Source of the DNA: Cytophagales bacterium
GTDB lineage: Bacteria; Bacteroidota; Bacteroidia; Cytophagales; Cyclobacteriaceae
Length of the DNA stretch: 64,000 nt
NCBI GenBank assembly: GCA_017303805.1
Contig: JAFLBQ010000006.1
Span: forward strand, 1-64,000
Reading direction: 5' to 3'
Shown here: piece after piece, positions 9,487 through 16,080 of the stretch
How the letters are laid out: each line of letters begins with the position of its first letter
Position numbering within the stretch: the first letter of the stretch is position 1
The notes under the pieces: generated by a model
Database searches by the model: none
Seen by the model: only the letters and a program-made list of their open reading frames with translations
Told to the model about the DNA's origin: nothing
Position numbers and translations under genes: made by a program

Positions 9487-10105
9487 CTTCTCTGCGTAAC
9501 TTCTTTATGTCGGCAATCAAGCGGTTTACATCGGGCTCTTTAGTGCCATCGTACTTACCACGAATGCGTTGCTTTCTATCGATCAACAAAAATGCACCAC
9601 TATGAATAAAACCATCGGGCTCGCTCTTGTCTTCCATAGCCGTAGCGAAATAGCTCGTTTGTGCAATCTTATATATAGAGTCCTTTTCTCCGGTAACAAA
9701 ATGCCACCGGTTGCTGGTTACACCCAGCCGCTCGGCAAAGTCGTGCAACAACGCCACGGTGTCGTATTCAGGGTCTATCGTGTGCGATAGAATTTTTACA
9801 TCGGGCATTTCGGCTGTTGCCTGATAGACGCGCAACATCTGCGTTTTCATAATCGGGCAAATGGTGCGGCACGAGGTAAAGAAAAAGTCGGCTACATAAA
9901 TCTGATCTTTAAACGTAGCATTGGTTACAGGCGCTCCATCCTGGTCGGTAAACTGAAACGGGGCAATGGTGTGGTACACGGTATCGGTGCCCACCACTTC
10001 GCGCTGACCAAAAACGGGTAACTTCTCTTTTCCACACGCAGCTAGTAATACGACCATTGTGGCCACACTGGCTGCTTGCCGGGCCTTATAACAAAGTAAT
10101 TTCAT
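9479..10105 (-). CDS. SCO1/SenC family copper chaperone, lipoprotein
   Basis: SCO proteins have a thioredoxin fold and deliver copper to, or reduce, the CuA site of haem-copper oxidases. This 208-residue copy has a lipobox (LLAAC, Cys 24), the copper-binding CRTIC pair (C79 and C83) in FFFTSCRTICP, and the distal histidine H168 in IHSGAF. All three ligands are present. It overlaps the MOSC gene by 20 bases upstream and the cytochrome c gene by 8 bases downstream. The three-gene run suggests one transcript. Its client oxidase is not in the window. Confidence 0.93.
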   Translation of the reverse strand: MKLLCYKARQAASVATMVVLLAACGKEKLPVFGQREVVGTDTVYHTIAPFQFTDQDGAPVTNATFKDQIYVADFFFTSCRTICPIMKTQMLRVYQATAEMPDVKILSHTIDPEYDTVALLHDFAERLGVTSNRWHFVTGEKDSIYKIAQTSYFATAMEDKSEPDGFIHSGAFLLIDRKQRIRGKYDGTKEPDVNRLIADIKKLRREDE

Positions 10106-10889
10106 CGCCTTCTCTTACAAATTGATTATCGCGCAAAGCTATTACGTTTTGTCCAAAAAAAATCTTGTTGCCTTCTTTTCTGTAGCGCGACAACGTAAAC
10201 AAGGGTTCGGGTCCCTTTTCGGCTGTGGCTGGATTAACCGTGGTAAGTACGCACCGTGCACAGCGCTTAATGCCTTTAAACCTCAAGGTACCAATCTCAA
10301 ATTCTTTCCAGGTATCTTCTTCGTAAGGCACGCCACCGGCCACTACAAAATTAGGTCTGAACCGCTGCATCTCTACCGGAGTTTTCAACCGGCTGTTTAA
10401 ATCATCGAGCGAACTTTGCCCTATTAACAGATACGGGTAGCCATCGGCCAGGCTTACCTGCTCGTTATTCGCTACATATTTCGGATCTACCGCGCGCACA
10501 TTTTCTTCCGGAAAAAAAACCAACCGGCATGTAAAGCCCAGTTGATTGCTAAACCAACTACTCCACCTAGCGCTAGGCTCCAGTGCTGTAATGGCATCGT
10601 CCCACACCACACAGGGGTACGCTTGCCCGGTGGGGGCACTTAAGGGAATGGACAGTTGCGCGCTGGTTCTTCGGCTGGTAATGGTAAGTTGGTTGCCCTG
10701 CATGGTGAGCTGGAATAATGCCATGGCCGGATGTTCGCGTTGGGTAATAAACCGGCCCGCCTCGTCAATCAGCATCCAACGCCTGTCATGTTCCAGTCCC
10801 TTAGGTAATACCCGCGCCTGCTTCAGGCGTATGCCCCCAAACGATTTGATGGGATAAATCCAGATTTCACTCAGTGTGCGTTCAGACAT
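10086..10889 (-). CDS. MOSC domain protein (YcbX/mARC-like)
   Basis: A 267-residue protein with an N-terminal MOSC beta-barrel domain (IYPIKSFGG at about 12-20, LEHDRRWML near 32-40) and a C-terminal MOSC domain holding the conserved cysteine in RCARCVLTTV near 212. MOSC proteins bind the molybdenum cofactor through this cysteine; YcbX and the mitochondrial mARC enzymes reduce N-hydroxylated compounds. The substrate here is unknown, and a ferredoxin partner domain, present in YcbX, is absent. It leads an overlapping operon with SCO and cytochrome c, which is not a usual pairing and is noted among the findings. Confidence 0.9.
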   Translation of the reverse strand: MSERTLSEIWIYPIKSFGGIRLKQARVLPKGLEHDRRWMLIDEAGRFITQREHPAMALFQLTMQGNQLTITSRRTSAQLSIPLSAPTGQAYPCVVWDDAITALEPSARWSSWFSNQLGFTCRLVFFPEENVRAVDPKYVANNEQVSLADGYPYLLIGQSSLDDLNSRLKTPVEMQRFRPNFVVAGGVPYEEDTWKEFEIGTLRFKGIKRCARCVLTTVNPATAEKGPEPLFTLSRYRKEGNKIFFGQNVIALRDNQFVREGDEITLL

Positions 10890-11024
10890 TGTGGTAGCAC
10901 CATAACTTAAGCGCTAACTTACTACTCTGCCGTCAATTGCGAGAATCAAAAAATGACTTTTATCAGGCAGTGGCCTCGTTCCCTGGCTTGCCTTCAACAT
11001 ACCTTCATGTAAATGGCAAAGTTG

Positions 11025-11042
11025 ATTCAGACTTTCTTCAGA
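11025..11042 (+). promoter_or_regulatory. two ATTCAGA-type boxes 11 bp apart before the response regulator
   Basis: ATTCAGA at 11025-11031 and CTTCAGA at 11036-11042 stand exactly 11 bases apart, one helical turn, 56 bases upstream of the response regulator start. Direct repeats with this period are the usual binding form of OmpR-family regulators. The same boxes recur at 13044-13072. The rest of 10890-11097 shows no gene and no clear -7 box. Confidence 0.5.
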
Positions 11043-11097
11043 ATCGATTGATTGATTGCACGGCACTACCATTCAATTCATTAAATTTCACTACTTT

Positions 11098-11772
11098 ATG
11101 AAAATTCTGATTGTGGAGGATGAACCTGAACTTGCAACGAGTATAGTTCAATACCTGCGGCAAGAGAGTTACGTCTGCGAACTTGCCTTTTCTGCCCAGG
11201 AGGCACTGGAAAAAATTGCGCTCCACGAGTATGATTGCATACTGTTGGATATTAACCTGCCCGATGGCAACGGACTTGCCGTTTTGGAAAGCTTGAAAAA
11301 GGATGGGAAGGCGGATGGTGTAATTATTATTTCTGCGCGCAATTCAATTGACGATAAAATAAAAGGCCTGAACCTGGGTGCCGATGATTACCTGGTAAAA
11401 CCCTTTCACCTTTCCGAACTGGGTGCGCGCATCTCGGCTGTAATAAGGCGCAAGCGCTTTGAGGGCAACACTACGCTTGCGCTTCACGAACTGGCCATTG
11501 ACTTAATTGGCAAGGTGGTAACTGTTAATGGTACGCTGTTAGAGCTTACGCGCAAAGAATACGATTTACTGTTATTCCTCGTCTCCAATAAAAACCGCGT
11601 AGTTTCTAAAAATGCCATTGCCGAACATTTATCGGGCGACATGGCAGAGGTTTTCGATAACTTCGATTTTATCTATGCACATATAAAAAATTTAAAAAAG
11701 AAATTAACCGAAGCTGGCTGCGAAGACTACATAAAAACAATTTATGGGCTGGGTTATAAATTTGAAGTATGA
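11098..11772 (+). CDS. response regulator, OmpR/PhoB family
   Basis: A 224-residue DNA-binding response regulator. The receiver domain (1-118) has the acidic pair E7/D8, the phosphorylated D51 in LLDINLPDG, S79 and K101 in VKPF. The C-terminal winged helix (about 128-224) is of the OmpR kind, with LTRKEYDLL and the final YGLGYKFEV. The ATG at 11098 is preferred to one 14 codons upstream because it begins directly with MKILIVEDE. The gene overlaps its kinase by 4 bases (ATGA). Two direct repeats with an 11-bp period upstream suggest it controls its own gene. Confidence 0.96.
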   Translation: MKILIVEDEPELATSIVQYLRQESYVCELAFSAQEALEKIALHEYDCILLDINLPDGNGLAVLESLKKDGKADGVIIISARNSIDDKIKGLNLGADDYLVKPFHLSELGARISAVIRRKRFEGNTTLALHELAIDLIGKVVTVNGTLLELTRKEYDLLLFLVSNKNRVVSKNAIAEHLSGDMAEVFDNFDFIYAHIKNLKKKLTEAGCEDYIKTIYGLGYKFEV

Positions 11773-13055
11773 AGTTACTGAGGCGGACCGTTAAGAACTA
11801 CATTATCTATGCCGCGCTGTTGTTGGTTATAAGCACCCCTTTGTTTTACGTGGCCATCAGGCAACTTTTTATTCGTGAGATGGAAGAAGAGCTCTTTCAT
11901 CACAAGCATAATTTTGAGCAAATTGTAAAGCAACTCGAAACCGAAAAAGAATTACAGCTCTTCCAATTGATTAATGAAGAATTTAAACTTACCGAAACTT
12001 CTACATGGCCAATTGCAGATTCAATTTATAATTATTCGAGATACGATAGCCTGGAGCGAAAAAGCGTGCCCTTCAGAGCGCTTCGTACCGGCATTGAGTT
12101 TGGCAATAAAAAATATGAATTAGTCATTCGGGAGTCGATTGTGGGCAATACCCGGCTGGTGGCTGCCATCGTAATCATCCAGGTTACATTGCTTGTTCTA
12201 TTACTTACGGGGTTTATCATCATCAACAGAAAGTTATCGCACGAAGTTTGGGATTCGTTTTATAAGATACTTGATAAACTAAAGCAGTATAAGATTGATG
12301 AAGACTCCTTTATAAGTTTACCGCACTCAACCACAGCCGAATTCCGCGATTTAAGCAATGCCATCGTGCTTTTGGTGAATAAGAGCAGAAATGCATACCT
12401 CGATCAAAAAGAATTTACAGAAAATGCTGCGCATGAATTGCAAACCCCCATTGCCATTTTCCGGTCGAAGCTGGAGTTGTTGATGCAAGCAACCGCATTA
12501 ACGAAAGAGCAGGCTGAACTTATCGGCCACTTATTGGATACCACCGATCGGCTTGCCAAGCTTAATAAAAATTTGCTTTTACTTTCCAAGATTGAAAACC
12601 GCCAGTTTCTAACAATCGAAACCGTAGCTGTTGGCGCCTTAGTAGATAAATTACTTGACGATTACGAGCCATTGGCAAATAAGCGCGCGGTACACATTCG
12701 GAAAGAAATAACCCACGAGCTTTACCTGGCGGCCAACCCGATTCTGGTTGAAATTCTTTTGAGCAACCTGCTTTCCAATGCGCTGCGCTATGCTACCGCT
12801 AACACAGAGGTGTTGATCAGGATAGACCACCAAACCCTGCTTGTGCAAAACCAAGGCGCCCCCTTTAAATCTCCCGATAAGATCTTTAACCGGTTTAACC
12901 AGGAATCGCGGGCTTCGCAGGGAACCGGGCTTGGCCTGGCCATCGTAAAAAAAATCTGCGAGGTAGAAAATTTTACCATCGTTTATGCCTTTTTAAATTC
13001 CAATCATCAGTTCAAAGTTGCGTTTAGTCGAACTTCCAATTTCATTCAGAATTAA
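11769..13055 (+). CDS. sensor histidine kinase
   Basis: A 428-residue membrane kinase paired with the preceding regulator. TM1 lies at about 11-31, a periplasmic sensor region of roughly 95 residues follows, and TM2 is at about 130-153. The dimerisation box is FTENAAHELQTPIAIF with the phosphoacceptor H222; the ATP-binding domain has the N box around 330-340 (LLSNALRYA) and the G box GTGLGL at 385-390. The periplasmic part is rich in charged residues and has no recognisable ligand fold. Its last codons overlap the ATTCAGA boxes that precede the next gene, so those boxes are partly coding. Confidence 0.95.
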   Translation: MKLLRRTVKNYIIYAALLLVISTPLFYVAIRQLFIREMEEELFHHKHNFEQIVKQLETEKELQLFQLINEEFKLTETSTWPIADSIYNYSRYDSLERKSVPFRALRTGIEFGNKKYELVIRESIVGNTRLVAAIVIIQVTLLVLLLTGFIIINRKLSHEVWDSFYKILDKLKQYKIDEDSFISLPHSTTAEFRDLSNAIVLLVNKSRNAYLDQKEFTENAAHELQTPIAIFRSKLELLMQATALTKEQAELIGHLLDTTDRLAKLNKNLLLLSKIENRQFLTIETVAVGALVDKLLDDYEPLANKRAVHIRKEITHELYLAANPILVEILLSNLLSNALRYATANTEVLIRIDHQTLLVQNQGAPFKSPDKIFNRFNQESRASQGTGLGLAIVKKICEVENFTIVYAFLNSNHQFKVAFSRTSNFIQN

Positions 13056-13072
13056 TTCAGATTTGATTCAGA
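13044..13072 (+). promoter_or_regulatory. three exact ATTCAGA boxes with an 11-bp period
   Basis: ATTCAGA occurs at 13044, 13055 and 13066, each copy exactly 11 bases after the last. The array straddles the end of the kinase gene and lies 57 bases before the next start codon. A fourth ATTCAGA at 13123-13129 touches that start. The period matches the boxes before the response regulator, which makes binding by that regulator and a second promoter for the cytochrome genes likely. Confidence 0.6.
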
Positions 13073-13128
13073 ATTGATTTTGTCCTTTGAATATTAAAAT
13101 TATTGAAAGGGATTACGGAGGTATTCAG

Positions 13129-13533
13129 ATGAAATTAAAAATCTTTATTAGTGCCAGTATAGTGCTATTTGTTGCCTTTGGTAGTGTATATTTTATATTC
13201 AACAAACCGCATCGCAACCCCGGCACAGAGGCGGGGATATCTATAAACGCACATGACCTTTTCAGGCAATACGAAGAAAATGAAGATTTAGCCAACGCCC
13301 GGTATTTAGATAAGGTGGTGAGTGTATCCGGAAGAATTTCAGAAATAACCGAGAATCAGGAACACAAACAAGTAGTTACGCTCGCAACGGGTAATGCCCT
13401 CTTTGGCATTCGTTGTACAATGGCATCTTCTGCACTTGCAGCCCACGTAAATGATTCTGTATCGATAAAAGGAATCTGCACCGGATTTCTAACCGATGTA
13501 ATTCTTACAAGTGCCATCATTGAAAAAAAATAA
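13129..13533 (+). CDS. membrane-anchored OB-fold protein (tRNA_anti-like)
   Basis: A 134-residue protein with one N-terminal membrane segment (about 4-24) and a periplasmic OB-fold of the tRNA_anti-like family, seen in the spaced beta pattern YLDKVVSVSGRI and SIKGICTGFLTDVIL. The start at 13129 is supported by GGAGG 8 bases upstream, a rare clear Shine-Dalgarno sequence for this phylum. The function of the family is unknown; a small ligand or nucleic acid could bind. It opens the cytochrome part of the operon, directly behind the ATTCAGA boxes, and is followed 8 bases later by a dihaem protein. Confidence 0.75.
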   Translation: MKLKIFISASIVLFVAFGSVYFIFNKPHRNPGTEAGISINAHDLFRQYEENEDLANARYLDKVVSVSGRISEITENQEHKQVVTLATGNALFGIRCTMASSALAAHVNDSVSIKGICTGFLTDVILTSAIIEKK

Positions 13534-13541
13534 ATAGTAGC

Positions 13542-14258
13542 ATGAGTCCTAACCTTAAAATTGTCTCTGGCCTAAAAGTAAGTTCGGTTTTTATTCTCAT
13601 CGTTGGGGTGTTACTGGTTTGCTGCGTGCACGAACCGTTTATTGACCCGACTTCATTAAACGGAGGCGAGGCCAATACGCCCGGGTGCGTTAGCGATGGT
13701 ACGGTCTGTTTTGAAAGCAGCGTGCTTCCTATTTTTATTTCATCGTGCGCCCGCAGCAAATGCCACGATGCCATTACCCATAAAGATGGGTACACCCTTA
13801 CGAACTACAACAATATTGTGCGCAAAGGCATTACACCTGGCAATGCCAGCACCAGCAAGTTGTACAAAGTGCTCTTTGCAAGTGGCGAAGACCGGATGCC
13901 TCCGGATGCGCCCTTATCTCAAGCTCAGAAAGATTCCATTGCGGCCTGGATAAATCAAGGTGCCAAAAACACGGTAAACTGCAATTGCTCCTGCAACCCC
14001 GAACAGTTTACCTTTTTAGCTACCATCAAACCACTTTTAGAAAGTAATTGTGTGGGCTGCCATAAACCTGGTTCATTGGGTGGCAACATTAACCTGGCAA
14101 ATTATACAGCCATTAAAGCACAGGTAACAAATGGAAAATTGGTTGGCAGCATTACCCACGCAACCGGCTTTTCGCCCATGCCGCAAGGCAGTAAACTTTC
14201 CGAATGCCAGATAACGCAGGTAAAAGCCTGGATTGAGGCCGGGGCACTTAACAATTAA
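13542..14258 (+). CDS. exported dihaem c-type cytochrome protein with one CX4CH site
   Basis: A 238-residue protein with an N-terminal hydrophobic segment (about 13-28, ending CC) and two haem domains. The first site is C69-ARSK-C74-H75, a CX4CH motif instead of CXXCH; the second is C170-VG-C173-H174. Probable distal methionines are M119 (RMPPDAPLS) and M213 (FSPMPQGSKLS). The domains resemble the planctomycete-type cytochrome c family found in Bacteroidota surface and periplasmic proteins. The second domain is clearly related to the whole next protein. Role as an electron carrier is inferred from haem sites and neighbours; the partner enzyme is unknown. Confidence 0.85.
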   Translation: MSPNLKIVSGLKVSSVFILIVGVLLVCCVHEPFIDPTSLNGGEANTPGCVSDGTVCFESSVLPIFISSCARSKCHDAITHKDGYTLTNYNNIVRKGITPGNASTSKLYKVLFASGEDRMPPDAPLSQAQKDSIAAWINQGAKNTVNCNCSCNPEQFTFLATIKPLLESNCVGCHKPGSLGGNINLANYTAIKAQVTNGKLVGSITHATGFSPMPQGSKLSECQITQVKAWIEAGALNN

Positions 14259-14264
14259 TAGACT

Positions 14265-14630
14265 ATGTCAACCAAAACGCTTGTACTGCTTGGTGTTTTC
14301 TTGCTTAGCGGTTGCTACTACGATAACGAAGCAACCCTCTACCCCGGGTCTGGCACCTGCACGCCCCTTACTTCAAGTACATTTAGCGCCAACGTGCTAC
14401 CCTTACTCAACAACCGGTGTAATAACTGCCACGGAGGTTCCAATCCTTCGGCCGGAATTGATTTAACCACCTACGCCAAGGTACTGAAATATGTAAACGA
14501 TGGCAGCCTGATGGGGAGCATCAACTTTAGTTCTGGCTTTTCGCCCATGCCAAAAAACTCAGGCAAAATGTCGGCTTGCGATATTCAAAAGATCCGATTA
14601 TGGATTGAGGCCGGATCACTTAACAACTAA
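14265..14630 (+). CDS. monohaem c-type cytochrome lipoprotein
   Basis: A 121-residue lipoprotein with lipobox LLSGC (Cys 17), one haem site C52-NN-C55-H56 and a likely distal Met 95 in FSPMPKNSG. From residue 40 to the end it aligns without long gaps to the second domain of the preceding protein: both share LPLL, the haem site, GSI, GFSPMP, a lone Cys before the last helix and the ending WIEAG-LNN. This is tandem duplication within the operon. The gap to the preceding gene is only 6 bases. Confidence 0.88.
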   Translation: MSTKTLVLLGVFLLSGCYYDNEATLYPGSGTCTPLTSSTFSANVLPLLNNRCNNCHGGSNPSAGIDLTTYAKVLKYVNDGSLMGSINFSSGFSPMPKNSGKMSACDIQKIRLWIEAGSLNN

Positions 14631-14648
14631 ACTTTTAAAATTTTAGCT

Positions 14649-15200
14649 ATGAAATTCTTATTGGTAAATGTACTCTTCTGTCTGTTTGCCACGCAGGCCC
14701 TTACCCAGCCCTTGTACATGACACGCAACGGAAAAGTTTTTTTCTTCTCAAAAACCCCGGTAGAAAACATCGATGCTGTAAATAACGAAGTAACGAGCTT
14801 GCTGAATACGGCCAATGGCGAGGTAGCCGTGGCTGTTCTGGTTAAAAGTTTTCATTTCGACCGTGCGCTGATGGAAGAGCATTTCAATGAAAATTACATG
14901 GAGTCCACCAAGTTTCCCAAGGCAACCTACAACGGAAAAATTCTCAATCTGGATAAAATAAATTTTAAGGTTAACGGTACCTATCCGGTAGAAGTGGGTG
15001 GCGATTTAACGCTGCACGGGGTGAAACAATACCAAACAGCAACCGGAACACTTACCGTTGCTGCCGATAAACTGGAGGCTGCCGCTCAATTCACAATCAA
15101 ACTCGCTGACTTTAAAATCCAAATCCCTTCGCTGGTAGCCGAAAAAATTTCCGAGACCATCGAAATTAAAATCAATTGTATCTATGCGCCTAAACAATAA
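14649..15200 (+). CDS. YceI family protein, exported
   Basis: A 183-residue YceI-like protein with a signal peptide (about 1-19). YceI proteins form a lipocalin-like barrel that holds polyprenoid or other apolar ligands in the periplasm. The family pattern is visible in VLVKSFHFDRALMEEHFNEN, FPKATYNGKI and VGGDLTLHGV. It follows the cytochrome lipoprotein by 18 bases and overlaps the DUF5777 gene by 17. In this setting a quinone or other lipid-like redox compound is a reasonable ligand, but that is inference only. Confidence 0.9.
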   Translation: MKFLLVNVLFCLFATQALTQPLYMTRNGKVFFFSKTPVENIDAVNNEVTSLLNTANGEVAVAVLVKSFHFDRALMEEHFNENYMESTKFPKATYNGKILNLDKINFKVNGTYPVEVGGDLTLHGVKQYQTATGTLTVAADKLEAAAQFTIKLADFKIQIPSLVAEKISETIEIKINCIYAPKQ

Positions 15201-16080
15201 ACCAAGGGTGGTGTTCACCACTTTACTGGTTGCACTTTCAACTGCGGGGTATGCGCAGGACTTAATGAATATGCTTGATCAGGAGACTGAAAAGCAAAAG
15301 AAACCTGATTATGTAACTGCCACTTTTAAAACAACGCGCATAATTAACGGCCATTCGGTTGAGAATGTGGCCCGCGGGGTTCTTGATTTCAGAATCTCAC
15401 ACCGGTTTGGTTTTTTAAGCAGTGGCGTCTATGAATTATTTGGGTTAGATCAGGCCGCCATGCGCATGGGCCTCGACTATGGGCTTTCCAAACGTTGGAT
15501 GATAGGTGTTGGACGCAGTACCTACCAAAAGCAATTCGATGGCTTTACCAAGTACAAAGTAATTAGCCAGGTAGCCGATGGTATGCCCGTTACGGTGAGT
15601 GCCGTGGCCGGCATGATGTATAAGTCGTTAAAATTCGATACGCCAGATCGCGAAAATTTCCTTACCTCAAAACTTTACTATTCAGCGCAACTTTTGGTAG
15701 CCAGAAAATTCAGTGAGAGCTTGTCGCTTCAACTTATGCCTACTGTTATTCACTATAACCTGGCAACCGGAATCAACGACCCGAACGATGTCTTTTCGGT
15801 GGGTGCCGGTGGCCGGATGAAGCTTAGCAGACGGGTTAGTTTAAATGCAGAATACTATTACCAGATTCCGGGACATCAGCTTGCGGGCACTCAAAATTCG
15901 TTAGCCTTAGGGTTTGATATTGAAACAGGCGGACACGTATTTCAATTAAACGTTACCAATTCAACCGGAATGACCGAGCGTTCATTTATATCAGAAACTA
16001 CCGGCAACTTTTTTAAAGGCGATATCCGGTTTGGATTTACAATTTCGCGGGTATTTACAATTGTAAAACCTAAATACTAA
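15184..16080 (+). CDS. DUF5777 family outer-membrane-barrel-like protein
   Basis: A 298-residue protein with signal peptide (1-24, ending AYAQ) and repeated amphipathic strands typical of an outer membrane beta barrel, such as YYSAQLLVARKF and RVSLNAEYYYQIPG. It matches the DUF5777 family, which has no assigned function and is mostly restricted to Bacteroidota. An invariant-looking feature is RISHRFGFLSSG near 70. It closes the two-component/cytochrome operon and its stop overlaps the convergent glgP gene by 4 bases. A role in moving substrate or electrons across the outer membrane would fit the neighbours but is not shown. Confidence 0.8.
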   Translation: MRLNNKPRVVFTTLLVALSTAGYAQDLMNMLDQETEKQKKPDYVTATFKTTRIINGHSVENVARGVLDFRISHRFGFLSSGVYELFGLDQAAMRMGLDYGLSKRWMIGVGRSTYQKQFDGFTKYKVISQVADGMPVTVSAVAGMMYKSLKFDTPDRENFLTSKLYYSAQLLVARKFSESLSLQLMPTVIHYNLATGINDPNDVFSVGAGGRMKLSRRVSLNAEYYYQIPGHQLAGTQNSLALGFDIETGGHVFQLNVTNSTGMTERSFISETTGNFFKGDIRFGFTISRVFTIVKPKY

